DNA of 50,265 bases. Origin: Pirellulales bacterium (GTDB lineage Bacteria > Planctomycetota > Planctomycetia > Pirellulales > PALSA-1355). Below are positions 42,121-50,265 of the stretch, piece after piece. Position 1 is the first letter of the stretch; each line of letters starts with the position of its first letter. The translations under genes were made by a program, and so were the position numbers. Location of the stretch: positions 257,236 to 307,500 of the forward strand of contig JALHMI010000002.1 of the NCBI GenBank assembly GCA_022844125.1, given 5' to 3'. The notes beneath the pieces were generated by a model. It did no database searches, had not been told where the DNA came from, and saw nothing but the letters and a program-made list of their open reading frames with translations.

Positions 42121-42827
42121 GATTTCTTTCCTACCGGGATATCGCCATAGCTATGGACTTTTTCGCAGATCAACCGCAGCGAGGACTCAACATCGCCGCT
42201 GGCCGTCTTAAAGGCGTCGGCGTCAATCGTCAGCGGCGCGCCGAGCACGACGAGCGGCGCGCCATACTCGGGCGTCCGCACCGCCTGCTCCAGGCTCAGG
42301 CCGCCGACAGCCTGCACCGGAATGTTGACCGCCTCGACGACTGCCCGCAATTGATCGAGCGGGCTGGGCATTCGGAGTCCCTGGGCCGCAATCCCGCGCC
42401 GTTCGTCAAAGCCGATGTGGTGAATGACGAAGTCGCAGCCGAGGTCTTCCAGGAACTTCGCCCCGTCGACCATGCTCTCGCACACCATGTTGTCGCCCAT
42501 CACCTGGACGCCAAAATCGCGGCCAGCCTTGACTACGCACTTGATCGTTTCGGCATGGGCCCGAGCCATCACCACGACGTGCGTCGCACCTGCCTTGGCC
42601 ATCATCTCGGCTTCTAGGTACCCGCCATCCATGGTCTTGAGGTCGGCCACAATGGGCGTCGTGGGAAATCGCTCTCGCAGGGCCCGCACGCCGTGCATGC
42701 CTTCGGCGATAATCAGCGGTGTGCCCGCCTCGAGCCAGTCAACGCCGGCCCGGATGGCCATTTCGGCTGTTTCTAGAGCTTCTTCCTTCGTCGTAACGTC
42801 AAGCGAAATCTGAACGATCGTTCTCAT
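42117..42827 (-). CDS. 3-hexulose-6-phosphate synthase / 3-keto-L-gulonate-6-phosphate decarboxylase family protein
   Basis: 236 residues from ATG 42827; an upstream frame to 42896 is not family-like. OMP-decarboxylase-superfamily barrel with IVADLKTMDGG (the Asp-x-Lys-Thr-x-Asp metal/substrate motif), LEAGTPLIIAEGM, VIHHIGFD and VQAVGGLSLEQA. Members either fix formaldehyde to ribulose 5-phosphate (HxlA) or decarboxylate keto-gulonate 6-phosphate (UlaD). The operon of sugar-type dehydrogenases and an isomerase favours a sugar-acid role. No HxlB isomerase partner is seen, which argues against the formaldehyde route. First gene of the operon. Confidence 0.85.
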   Translation of the reverse strand: MRTIVQISLDVTTKEEALETAEMAIRAGVDWLEAGTPLIIAEGMHGVRALRERFPTTPIVADLKTMDGGYLEAEMMAKAGATHVVVMARAHAETIKCVVKAGRDFGVQVMGDNMVCESMVDGAKFLEDLGCDFVIHHIGFDERRGIAAQGLRMPSPLDQLRAVVEAVNIPVQAVGGLSLEQAVRTPEYGAPLVVLGAPLTIDADAFKTASGDVESSLRLICEKVHSYGDIPVGKKS

Positions 42828-42956
42828 CAAATTTTGCCCTAGTGGCGCTGTCCTGGATTCGTTTGGAATGTTTGGGCAGGCCGTGGGCCCTGGCAATGAA
42901 GCGACCGGGAGTTCGGCTGGCTATTTGTGTGGTCTTAGCGCCCCGAATGCGGTCTT

Positions 42957-42962
42957 TATAAT
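42957..42962 (+). promoter_or_regulatory. TATAAT -10 box upstream of mqnA
   Basis: A perfect TATAAT lies about 82 bases before the mqnA ATG. The -35 position (TTAGCG, 16-base spacer) is poor. It is the best promoter candidate for mqnA-mqnC. Confidence 0.4.
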
Positions 42963-43043
42963 GACGTTTCGTGAAAAGATTCACAAGCACCCGACGCCAC
43001 AGGTGTTCGGGAGCACTGCCGAGAGGTGCCTGAAACGGATCCC

Positions 43044-43859
43044 ATGGCCACGGGTAAGAAACTTCGAGTTGGCGCGGTCAACTACCTGAACACAAAGCCG
43101 CTCGTCTACGACTTCGAGCGTCTTGCGCCTCAGGCGAAATTGGTGTTCGACTACCCGAGCCGCCTGGCCGACCATCTGGCGGCTGGAGCGCTCGACATCG
43201 CCCTGATCCCATCGATCGAATTCTTTAAGGATCCTACGTACACGATCGTCTCCGATGCCTGCATCGGCTGCCGGGGACCGGTGCTTTCGGTGAAGCTGTT
43301 CAGCCGGGGTCCGATCGAGCACATTCGCACGCTTGCGTTGGATGAGGGCTCTCGCACAAGCGCCGCGCTCACGCGAATCCTGCTTAAAGAGCGGTACGGC
43401 CTCGAGCCTCGATTTGAGCGACTGCCCGTCGAGAAAAGCATCTCCGACACTTCGGCCGATGCCGTACTGCTGATTGGCGACCGTGCGATCCACTCGCCGC
43501 CGGGACAGTTCGAGGTCGTCTGGGACTTGGGAGATGAATGGTGCCGCTGGGCGGAATTGCCGTTCGTGTTTGCGATGTGGGTCGCCCGCGCCGGTGCGGA
43601 ACTCGACGGATTGGACACCGCCCTCAGCCAGGCTCGCGATGCTGGGGTCGCTCATCTGGACGAGATCGCCGCGCGCGAAGCGGCTCCACTTGGCCTGACT
43701 CGGCCGCAGTGTTTGAGTTACCTGCGCGATAACCTGTATTTTTACTTCGGCCAGCGCGAACACCGCGGACTGGCACTCTACTATCAGAAAGCCGCTGAAC
43801 TGGGCCTGGCGCCCGCCGGAGTCGACTTTGGATTCAACGATTGCCAAGCTTCTGGATAA
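43044..43859 (+). CDS. mqnA: chorismate dehydratase MqnA (futalosine menaquinone pathway)
   Basis: 271 residues from ATG 43044; GTG 43026 in frame adds six residues. It opens with LRVGAVNYLNTKPLVYDF, the family hallmark, followed by LADHLAAGALDIALIPSIEFF, SVKLFSRGP and the C-terminal helices LSYLRDNLYFYFG. It converts chorismate to 3-enolpyruvylbenzoate, the first step of menaquinone synthesis by the futalosine route. It overlaps mqnC by 32 bases, so the two are cotranslated. Planctomycetes commonly use this route rather than MenFDHCEB. Confidence 0.95.
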   Translation: MATGKKLRVGAVNYLNTKPLVYDFERLAPQAKLVFDYPSRLADHLAAGALDIALIPSIEFFKDPTYTIVSDACIGCRGPVLSVKLFSRGPIEHIRTLALDEGSRTSAALTRILLKERYGLEPRFERLPVEKSISDTSADAVLLIGDRAIHSPPGQFEVVWDLGDEWCRWAELPFVFAMWVARAGAELDGLDTALSQARDAGVAHLDEIAAREAAPLGLTRPQCLSYLRDNLYFYFGQREHRGLALYYQKAAELGLAPAGVDFGFNDCQASG

Positions 43860-44922
43860 AGCCGCGGACGGCGGCCGATTGACGCCGGACGAGGGGCTGC
43901 GTCTGCTGGAGTGCCACGACCTGGCCGCGCTGGGGCGGGCCGCTGACGCGGTGACGCGCCGCCTGCATCCCGAGTCATACCGGACGTATAACATCGATCG
44001 GAACATCAATTACACCAACGTCTGCGCGGCAGTCTGCGATTTTTGCGCGTTCTATCGCAAGCCGAAGCACGAGGAAGGCTACATCCTCGAACGCGACCTG
44101 CTGCTGCAAAAGATTCAGGAGACCGTCGACCTCGGCGGCGATCAAATTTTGATGCAAGGCGGCTTGCATCCTGACCTGGAACTCGAGTGGTACGAGGATC
44201 TGTTGCGCGACATCAAGTCGCATTTTCCACAGGTCAATGTGCATGGCTTCAGCCCGCCGGAGATCCACTTCTTCACGAAGCTCTCAAAACGGCCGCTGCG
44301 GGAGGTCCTCGAACGACTCAAAGCGGCCGGACTGGGAAGCATTCCGGGCGGCGGCGCCGAGATTCTCGTCGACCGCGTGCGGAAGGACATTACACGCGGC
44401 AAAGTGCTGACCGACGACTGGCTCAACGTCAATCGCGTGTGGCACGAAATGGGCGGCCGCAGCACGGCCACGATGATGTTTGGGCACGTGGAAACGTTGG
44501 CCGAACGGGTCGAGCATCTAGAGCGACTCAGGCAGCTGCAGGACGAGACCGGCGGCTTCACCGCCTATATCTGCTGGACCTTCCAGCCGGGGCACAACAT
44601 GGCCGACGTGCCGCCGGCCGGCTCGTTCGAGTACCTGAAAACCCAGGCCGTAAGCCGGCTGTATCTCGACAACTTCGCCAACATCCAGTCGAGTTGGGTG
44701 ACCCAGGGACTGAAGATAGGTCAGATTGCCTTGCTCTATGGCGCCAACGACATGGGTAGCTTGATGATCGAGGAGAACGTTGTGGCGGCTGCCGGCACGG
44801 TCCATTACCTGACGCTCGAAGAGATGAAGGATGCCATCCGAGAGCTTGGATACACGCCGCGACGGCGCAACGTATTCTACGAGCTCATCGATGAAGCTCC
44901 ACTGGAACCGGCCGTCGCCTGA
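43828..44922 (+). CDS. mqnC: cyclic dehypoxanthine futalosine synthase MqnC (radical SAM)
   Basis: 364 residues, starting at TTG 43828 with CGGAG 6 bases upstream, inside the mqnA end. Radical SAM cluster CAAVCDFC in the context NINYTNVC...AFYRKPKHEEGY. Further family text: QGGLHPDLELEWYEDLL, VHGFSPPEIHFF, SIPGGGAEILVDRVR and MMFGHVE. The text (GGGAEI, HPDLELEWY) fits MqnC rather than MqnE. It cyclises dehypoxanthine futalosine to the naphthoquinone precursor. MqnB and MqnD are not in the window. Confidence 0.95.
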   Translation: MDSTIAKLLDKAADGGRLTPDEGLRLLECHDLAALGRAADAVTRRLHPESYRTYNIDRNINYTNVCAAVCDFCAFYRKPKHEEGYILERDLLLQKIQETVDLGGDQILMQGGLHPDLELEWYEDLLRDIKSHFPQVNVHGFSPPEIHFFTKLSKRPLREVLERLKAAGLGSIPGGGAEILVDRVRKDITRGKVLTDDWLNVNRVWHEMGGRSTATMMFGHVETLAERVEHLERLRQLQDETGGFTAYICWTFQPGHNMADVPPAGSFEYLKTQAVSRLYLDNFANIQSSWVTQGLKIGQIALLYGANDMGSLMIEENVVAAAGTVHYLTLEEMKDAIRELGYTPRRRNVFYELIDEAPLEPAVA

Positions 44923-45024
44923 CCTTCGTCTGGTCGTCGGGGACTCCGCCAACCATCGGACGGGGTGAGTTGAGTACGCCTCGAAAGTGTTCCCGGATCG
45001 CTTGCGGTGCTTCGCGAAACAAAG

Positions 45025-45057
45025 CAGGGTTGGTTCCGACGGTCGGAGCCAACCCTG
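45025..45057. terminator. hairpin between mqnC and the first PEP-CTERM gene
   Basis: 15-bp stem with one T-G wobble (CAGGGTTGGTTCCGA / TCGGAGCCAACCCTG), loop CGG. It lies between convergent genes. The minus side is followed by CTTTGTTT and the plus side by TTC, so it is likely a moderate bidirectional terminator. Confidence 0.7.
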
Positions 45058-45116
45058 TTCGTGAATCGTCGAGTGACGGCCGAAACCACCTGGCCCGTCA
45101 CAATGTGGTCGGAAGA

Positions 45117-45875
45117 CTAGGCCCGGCGGAACCGGCGGCGACCGACGGCAATCAGGCTAACGGAGCCCAGGCCCAGCATGACGATGGCGCCGGGCTCGGG
45201 AACGAGCTCCGCCACGATCTGGCCCTGCAGATTGACAACGGCCGTCCCAGGTGGGTCACCTGCAAGCACCTCGAATTCGAGGCTGACGTTGATCGGAATG
45301 GTCAGCGTCGTACCAACCAAAGATCCCGTGCCTCCCGTTGGGCTTGCCGTTTCACCTGCAATTTCCAGGTGGCCCACCAGGCTGGCGAACGGCACGTTGT
45401 AGTCAAGACTGCCGTCGCTGACCGTCAATAGCAGCGACATGAGATCAAAATCATTACCCACCAACGGCGAGGTGCCCGTAACGGACACCACAAAGTCGCG
45501 AAGCGCGAGGCGACCGGTTGAGGCGTTCCCCAAAAAGAGGGCTATATCCGCTGGGGCATTCGGACCGGCGACCGGGGGATCGCCGCTGATGATGCCCGGG
45601 TTAAACGGACCCGGCTTCTCAACTGCGTCGGCCACCGAAGAGATGAAGTTGATATTGCCGCCGCTCGCGTCGATGTCGAGCGAACCCTCGATGACGGCGA
45701 CATTCGAGCCGGCCGATTGGGCAATGATGGGAATGAACCCTAGAGCAAGGCCCGTGATGGTGATCGAGCTTTGCGAAGAATCGATGACGTACGTAGCGCC
45801 ATGTGCATGGGGCGCGGCCAAAGAAGTGGCAAACACGGCCAGGGCCGCGAGTAGAGCTTTCAATTCAGTTCTCAT
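45117..45875 (-). CDS. PEP-CTERM exosortase-sorted protein, copy 1
   Basis: 252 residues. Signal peptide of about 26 residues (MRTELKALLAALAVFATSLA to AHGA). The mature part is Ser/Thr/Gly/Val-rich and predicted beta-rich. C-terminal sorting signal: VPEPGAIVMLGLG, a hydrophobic span, then GRRRFRRA. This directs processing by an exosortase and attachment outside the cell. AGGGAG lies 11 bases before the ATG. The exosortase gene is not in the window. Specific function unknown; such proteins often belong to extracellular matrix. Confidence 0.88.
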   Translation of the reverse strand: MRTELKALLAALAVFATSLAAPHAHGATYVIDSSQSSITITGLALGFIPIIAQSAGSNVAVIEGSLDIDASGGNINFISSVADAVEKPGPFNPGIISGDPPVAGPNAPADIALFLGNASTGRLALRDFVVSVTGTSPLVGNDFDLMSLLLTVSDGSLDYNVPFASLVGHLEIAGETASPTGGTGSLVGTTLTIPINVSLEFEVLAGDPPGTAVVNLQGQIVAELVPEPGAIVMLGLGSVSLIAVGRRRFRRA

Positions 45876-46373
45876 TAGACGGTCATCTCCCTTTCCAGCG
45901 AACTATGAATGGATGTGCACGGTGTGACTGGTCAGGATTTATGGCTGCGAACCGAACTCACTAATCTCATTCTGACTGTGCTGGAGAGCACCGAATCGAG
46001 CGCTCGGCTGACCTGCAAAGGCTGCCGCTAGGGTGAGTTGCGAACGGACGAAGCCGCAAAGCGTCAGAGGCTTGTCGAGCCGATCAAAGTCGATGGAACG
46101 CAGCGATCTAGCAGTCGCCACAGAAACAGGTTGCCAGGTGCCGAAGACTCTGCCTACGAGTGGAGCAGTGAATCAGCGGCCGCAGCCATTAGCGTTCCCA
46201 ACCAGTACTTGGATGCAAAAGCAGTTAACTCTGAATGACCATACTAACCACACAAGATTCAGCGTCAAGTAAATTAGAAAGATTTCGCAGAAAGATGCAA
46301 ACCGGCGGCGAATGGAGAAAATTGGCCGAAACCCTGGCGGATCGCCGGCGATTCGGGACGTGCAACCGCGAAT
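45876..46373. other. intergenic region between the two PEP-CTERM genes
   Basis: About 500 bases with no supported gene; frames are under 80 codons. It holds the upstream region of copy 1. No clear promoter pair or repeat was found apart from the terminator at its right edge. Confidence 0.4.
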
Positions 46374-46412
46374 AAAAAAAGCTGGCCTTCCCGCGAAAGG
46401 GAAGGCCAGCTT
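46374..46412 (-). terminator. strong intrinsic terminator of PEP-CTERM copy 2
   Basis: 14-bp perfect stem AAGCTGGCCTTCCC (46379-46392) / GGGAAGGCCAGCTT (46399-46412) with loop GCGAAA. On the minus strand it is followed by a T7 tract (46374-46380). It lies 36 bases past the stop of the gene at 46449. Confidence 0.92.
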
Positions 46413-46448
46413 CAGGCATTTTAGCCTTTTGGATGCACAGATCGGCTC

Positions 46449-47159
46449 TTAGGCCTTGCGGAAGCGGCGACGGCCGACCGCGACCAGACCGATGACACCC
46501 ATGCCGAGCATGGCAATCGTGCCCGGTTCGGGGACCACCTTCGTGCCAGTAAAGGCGAGGTTCCCTACAAGGGAGAAACCAACTGTGCCGATACCTTGCA
46601 CGGGCGATGAGCCAGAAACGTTCACAGGAATGGTCAGCGTTAAATCATAGGTGTTCGGACCACTCAAGACTTCCGAGAAGTTCGCGATCGTAGGCGACGG
46701 CAAGTTGAAGTTAGCCGGACTTGCGCTGAAATCAAATAGTCCGCCGTTGACGAGCCCCTGATTGATCGACACAAACAGGCCGCCGAGATCAACCGTGCCC
46801 GGGTTAACGCCGTTCGTGGGGAATGAGCCAGTGCCATTACCGACTTGGAGCCCTACACCTGTCACGCTCAGAAACGCGATGGTCAAATTATTCACGGAAA
46901 TCTGTCCATTCAGATTGTCCAGGCTGATAGCAGGCGGGGCCGAGCCCGTCTGATCAACTGAAAGCGCGATGCTTCCGCCATTCGGAACGATTGGAGCACT
47001 GCCCAACGGGAAACCATTGAGGGATACCGAGACTTGGGCCGTGGTCAAGGCAGCGTTCGGCACGAGCGTGGCCGGAAACGAGGCTGCAGAGGAAAAAGAA
47101 GCGTAGCCGACGACGGCTACAGCGGCGAGCGCCGCGACAAATCGAGTTGCGCATCTCAT
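46449..47159 (-). CDS. PEP-CTERM exosortase-sorted protein, copy 2
   Basis: 236 residues from ATG 47159, with GGGAG 8 bases upstream; the frame extends five codons further. Signal peptide of about 25 residues (MRCATRFVAALAAVAVVGYA). The mature region is Asn/Gly/Ser/Val-rich with beta-strand pattern (LDNLNGQISVNNLTI). C-terminal VPEPGTIAMLGMGV, hydrophobic span and GRRRFRKA. The end is almost identical to copy 1 (AVGRRRFR[RK]A) while the bodies differ, so they are probably sorted by the same exosortase. A strong terminator follows. Confidence 0.88.
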   Translation of the reverse strand: MRCATRFVAALAAVAVVGYASFSSAASFPATLVPNAALTTAQVSVSLNGFPLGSAPIVPNGGSIALSVDQTGSAPPAISLDNLNGQISVNNLTIAFLSVTGVGLQVGNGTGSFPTNGVNPGTVDLGGLFVSINQGLVNGGLFDFSASPANFNLPSPTIANFSEVLSGPNTYDLTLTIPVNVSGSSPVQGIGTVGFSLVGNLAFTGTKVVPEPGTIAMLGMGVIGLVAVGRRRFRKA

Positions 47160-47287
47160 TAGCAGATCTCCCAAGAAATACTGGAACAGAAAGTAATTGA
47201 TTGGCCAATCTTGCCCAGACCAGCAGCCCGGACAACGGATGCGATTATTACCACGGTTACCAATTTCCGCAAAGAAAAAATCCCTAG

Positions 47288-47341
47288 AACGAGACTATTT
47301 GCGCGTTCGCGCAATTCCCGAGTCTCGTTTGTTGCTTTTTT
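47288..47341 (+). terminator. orphan compound hairpin with T-tract
   Basis: Outer stem AACGAGACT (47288-47296) / AGTCTCGTT (47321-47329), 9 bp. Inner stem TTGCGC / GCGCAA (47299-47304, 47309-47314) with a GTTC loop. It is followed on the plus strand by GTTGCTTTTTT. It looks like a plus-strand intrinsic terminator, but the upstream gene lies on the other strand and the downstream natA starts 244 bases later. It may end a small RNA or act as an attenuator for natA. Apart from it, 47160-47584 contains no gene I can support. Confidence 0.6.
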
Positions 47342-47584
47342 CCTCGAATTTTACTGTCCGACGCGCTGCGCTTGAAACTTCCTGAAAACTTGTGTCGTTT
47401 TTGAGCCGGCAACGGGAGGTGCACGCCGGATGTCCCCAGGGGGAATGGGGCTCTTGAAGCAGTTTCCCGCGTTCAGTCCCATCGCTTGGGCAATCACAAC
47501 GCGGGTTTGTGGTAGCCTTAAGGGACCGTCACTTAATGGTTTGAACTGAGGCCCCCCTGGGGTCGGACTCTCCCCAACCATCGT

Positions 47585-48349
47585 ATGATCCACGTCCGCC
47601 ATCTGACGAAGCACTATGCCGACCTGAAACGCGGCAAAATCGTCGCTTTGGGTGGGGTCAGCTTCGATGCCATGCCCGGCCAGGTTTACGGCCTCTTGGG
47701 CCCTAATGGCGCCGGAAAAACCACCGTACTGCGGATCTTGAGCACGATCTTGCGACCCTCGGGCGGAACGGCGAGCATCAACGGATACGAAGTCCTGACC
47801 CAAGCTTCGCACGTCCGGCACCAAATCGGCTTTGTTTCGACAAATACGGCGGTTTATGACCGCATGACGGCCTGGGAGATGGTGGAGTACTTTGGCCGCC
47901 TATACGGACTCGAAGGCGAGACCTTACGGGCGCGGATGGAGGAGATTTTCGACCGTTTGCAAATGAACGAGATTCGCGACATGCTCGGCGCCAAAATGTC
48001 GACGGGCATGAAGCAGAAAGTCTCGATCGCACGGGCCATCGTGCACGATCCGCCAGTACTGATTTTTGATGAAGCCACCAGCGGCCTCGATGTGCTCGTG
48101 GCCCGGGCACTGCTCAAATCGATCGCCGAACTTCGCGACCAAGGCAAGTGCGTCATCTTTTCTACGCACATCATGCGAGAGGTAGAAAAACTCTGCGATC
48201 GGATCGCGATCATGCACCGTGGACATGTCCTTGCCGAGGGGACGCTTGGAGAATTGTGCGAGACGCACGCGCAGCCCGACCTGGAAGAGCTATTCTTTCA
48301 CCTGATCCAAGACCATGATTACCGGCATGCGATCGTGCCGGCCGGTTAG
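47585..48349 (+). CDS. NatA-like ABC transporter ATP-binding protein
   Basis: 254 residues. Walker [11 protein letters not shown]-loop near [14 protein letters not shown], signature [14 protein letters not shown] (STGMKQ in place of LSGGQ, as in NatA-type proteins), Walker [13 protein letters not shown] and switch FSTHIM. It drives an efflux system with the next gene, 26 bases downstream. Related sodium exporters exist, but the substrate here is not established. ATG 47585 has no strong ribosome-binding site. Confidence 0.92.
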   Translation: MIHVRHLTKHYADLKRGKIVALGGVSFDAMPGQVYGLLGPNGAGKTTVLRILSTILRPSGGTASINGYEVLTQASHVRHQIGFVSTNTAVYDRMTAWEMVEYFGRLYGLEGETLRARMEEIFDRLQMNEIRDMLGAKMSTGMKQKVSIARAIVHDPPVLIFDEATSGLDVLVARALLKSIAELRDQGKCVIFSTHIMREVEKLCDRIAIMHRGHVLAEGTLGELCETHAQPDLEELFFHLIQDHDYRHAIVPAG

Positions 48350-48375
48350 CGGCCCCTTTCGCAGATTGACCATCC

Positions 48376-50265
48376 ATGAATTGGCGCAATGTCAAGCTGA
48401 TCCTGGCTCGCGAAGTTCGCGACCAATTGCGCGATCGGCGTACGCTGTTCATGATTGCCATTCTCCCAATGGTGCTCTATCCGCTCTTGGGCATGAGCTT
48501 CTTTCAGGTCACGCAGTTCCTGCGAGAACATCCGGTTCGCATTCTCGTGGTGAACCCGCCACCAGCGGGCGAACTGCCTCCGCTCATTGACGGCGATCGA
48601 TTCTCGGGGACATTATTCTCGCCCGGCGACAATCGATCGGCCGACCTGCTGCGGGTCACGTCGCAGTCTGCCCCTCAAGACGCGTCACGAGGGGCAGACG
48701 CCTGGGCTCGGCAACAGATGCTGGAAGGCGGTTACGACGTTGTCGTGAGCTTTCCGCCCGAATTCGCACTACGCGCCAAGGCGGCGATTGAGCCCCTTCG
48801 GCAAGACTCCGGACGACCGGAGCCCGAATTGGATGTTTCCGTTTATCCAAACTTGGCCCGAGATTCGTCGCGGACGGCCTATCGCCGCGTGAGTGACGTT
48901 CTGCTTAAGTGGCGTGATGAGCTCGGTCGGCAGAACCTGGAATCGCGCGGGCTACCGATTACCGCGGCGAAACCGTTCAAGATCGCGACCCACGATGTGG
49001 CTGAAAAGTCGCAACATCGAGCCGCCGCGTGGTCCAAGATCCTGCCGCTGGTGCTGCTCCTCTGGGCACTGACGGGTGCCTTTTATCCGGCGATCGATTT
49101 GTGTGCCGGCGAGAAAGAGCGCGGTACGCTGGAAACCTTGCTGAGTAGTCCGGCCGAACGGCTGGAAATCGTGTGGGGGAAACTGCTGACCGTGATGCTG
49201 TTCAGCATTGCGACGGCCGTGCTGAACCTTAGTAGCCTCGCCCTCACTGGCACGCTCGTGCTGAGCCAGTTGCCGAATCTTGGTCCGCCGCCGACGCTTG
49301 CGTTTTTGTGGCTGTTGGTGGCCTTGGTGCCAATGTCGGCGCTGTTCTCGGCACTTTGTCTTGCTCTAGCCGTGCTGGCCAAGAGCACCAAGGAAGGTCA
49401 GTACTACCTGATGCCGCTCGTGCTGGTCACGATGCCGCTGGTGGTACTGCCGATGTCGCCCGGCGTGGAGCTGAATTTTGGTAATAGCCTGATTCCGGTT
49501 ACGGGCGTCGTGCTGCTACTGCGTTCGCTGCTGGAAGGCGAATATCTGGCTGTGTTGCCTTACGTGCCGTTGGTGATTGCAGTGACCGTCGCTTGCGCGC
49601 TCCTGGCAATCCGCTGGGCCACGAACCAGTTCAACTCCGAGAGCGTGCTGTTCCGGGAAAGCGAGCGACTCGACGTCAGTCTATGGTTGCGGCACCTGGT
49701 GCGCGACCGCGGTCCGACTCCCAGCTTTGCCGAGGCAATGTTTTGTGGTTTTCTGATCCTGCTGGTGAAGTTTTTCATGAGTTTCGCAATGCGAGCGCCA
49801 CAATCGTTCGCCGACTTTGTCAGCCTGGTGGCGATCACCCAGTTGATTGTGATCGCACTACCCGCTTTGCTAATGGCAGTCTTCTTTACGAGCCGGCCGA
49901 CCGAGACACTTCTGGTCAAGCGGGCGCCGTTCGGCATGCCGATGGCCGCAGCACTGCTTGCGCTTGCTTTTCATCCCACAGCCAACATGCTGCAGGCGGT
50001 CGTGCAATGGGTCTATCCGCTCGACGATCAGGTTGCCAAGACGATCAGTCAGATGGTGTTTCAGCCAGATAGCATCTGGATGCTGTTGCTGGTGATCGCC
50101 GTTCTGCCGGCCATCTGCGAAGAGTTCGCCTTCCGCGGCTTCGTGTTGTCTGGCCTACGTCACATGGGACACAAATGGACTGCGATTTTGGTGAGCAGCC
50201 TGTTTTTCGGAGCGACTCACGCCTTGTTTCAACAGTCGATCGTGGCTTCGCTGGTGGGTGTGATC
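48376..50265 (+). CDS. NatB-like ABC-2 permease fused to a CPBP intramembrane protease (partial)
   Basis: The frame is open from ATG 48376 to the window end (630 codons, no stop). The N-terminal half is an ABC-2/NatB permease: cytoplasmic start NWRNVKLILAREVRDQLRD, first membrane span, a long extracytoplasmic loop (to about residue 215), then KILPLVLLLWALTGAFYP, the cytoplasmic CAGEKERGTLETLLSSP signature and further membrane spans. From about residue 570 a CPBP (Abi/CAAX-protease-like) domain begins: Glu582-Glu583-x3-Arg587 in AICEEFAFRGF and Phe611-x3-His615 in FFGATH, the glutamate/histidine catalytic motifs. The fused architecture is known in planctomycetes. How proteolysis and transport relate is unknown. 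Confidence 0.9.
   Translation, partial: MNWRNVKLILAREVRDQLRDRRTLFMIAILPMVLYPLLGMSFFQVTQFLREHPVRILVVNPPPAGELPPLIDGDRFSGTLFSPGDNRSADLLRVTSQSAPQDASRGADAWARQQMLEGGYDVVVSFPPEFALRAKAAIEPLRQDSGRPEPELDVSVYPNLARDSSRTAYRRVSDVLLKWRDELGRQNLESRGLPITAAKPFKIATHDVAEKSQHRAAAWSKILPLVLLLWALTGAFYPAIDLCAGEKERGTLETLLSSPAERLEIVWGKLLTVMLFSIATAVLNLSSLALTGTLVLSQLPNLGPPPTLAFLWLLVALVPMSALFSALCLALAVLAKSTKEGQYYLMPLVLVTMPLVVLPMSPGVELNFGNSLIPVTGVVLLLRSLLEGEYLAVLPYVPLVIAVTVACALLAIRWATNQFNSESVLFRESERLDVSLWLRHLVRDRGPTPSFAEAMFCGFLILLVKFFMSFAMRAPQSFADFVSLVAITQLIVIALPALLMAVFFTSRPTETLLVKRAPFGMPMAAALLALAFHPTANMLQAVVQWVYPLDDQVAKTISQMVFQPDSIWMLLLVIAVLPAICEEFAFRGFVLSGLRHMGHKWTAILVSSLFFGATHALFQQSIVASLVGVI

Noticed and set aside
42981-44009. 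342-codon minus-strand frame over mqnA
   Set aside because: mqnA on the plus strand is certain; the antisense text has no motif.

Overview
The window is GC-rich (about 60% by eye), densely packed bacterial chromosome that looks planctomycetal, probably of the Pirellula/Blastopirellula type. The grounds are a bacterial methenyl-tetrahydromethanopterin cyclohydrolase beside a RimK-like ATP-grasp protein, OleC/OleD homologues, an HTH-receiver protein with reversed domain order, an ABC-2 permease fused to a CPBP protease, PEP-CTERM proteins, futalosine-pathway menaquinone genes and sigma-54. No rRNA, tRNA, CRISPR array, prophage or intact insertion sequence was seen. The taxonomic call is inference from gene content only.

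Layout. 1-7.5 kb: the 3' part of glgB faces a large SurA/PpiD-like protein, followed by a YtrA-type regulator / ABC ATPase / permease / membrane protein operon with a clear palindromic operator. 7.8-11 kb: topA and a lone receiver protein. 11.2-21.8 kb: a ten-gene minus-strand lipid and cofactor block. It reads mch, ATP-grasp ligase, oleC, oleD, then after its own promoter ketoacyl synthase, ACP, two CrtI-like FAD oxidoreductases, FabZ-like dehydratase and FabI-like reductase. This is the most unusual part of the window. 22-25 kb: a DtxR/MntR regulator and a secreted Gly/Trp/Asn-rich TPR protein.

25.1-31.4 kb is an information-processing block: SRP RNA, dnaX (with an A10 slippage site), ybaB, recR, rpoN, a PH-domain membrane protein, and an nrdR whose zinc ribbon is duplicated. 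31.4-34.5 kb: a scar with a possible transposase remnant, a polyprenyl diphosphate synthase, moaC, and an HTH-receiver gene with a strong terminator. 35.3-42.8 kb holds sugar or sugar-acid catabolism genes (FAH family, metallophosphoesterase, two TIM-barrel isomerases, SDR, zinc-type dehydrogenase, hexulose-phosphate-synthase-like protein) and a tandem pair of small membrane proteins. 43-45 kb: overlapping mqnA-mqnC. 45-47 kb: two PEP-CTERM proteins. 47.2-50.3 kb: an orphan terminator-like hairpin, then natA and a natB-CPBP fusion cut by the window end.

How genes work together. The lipid block has condensation, dehydration, reduction, desaturase-like and beta-lactone-type enzymes with a dedicated ACP, so it plausibly builds an unusual acyl chain. 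Products cannot be read from sequence. dnaX-ybaB-recR is a widely conserved replication/repair neighbourhood. The 39-43 kb genes are translationally coupled or tightly packed and look like one catabolic operon.
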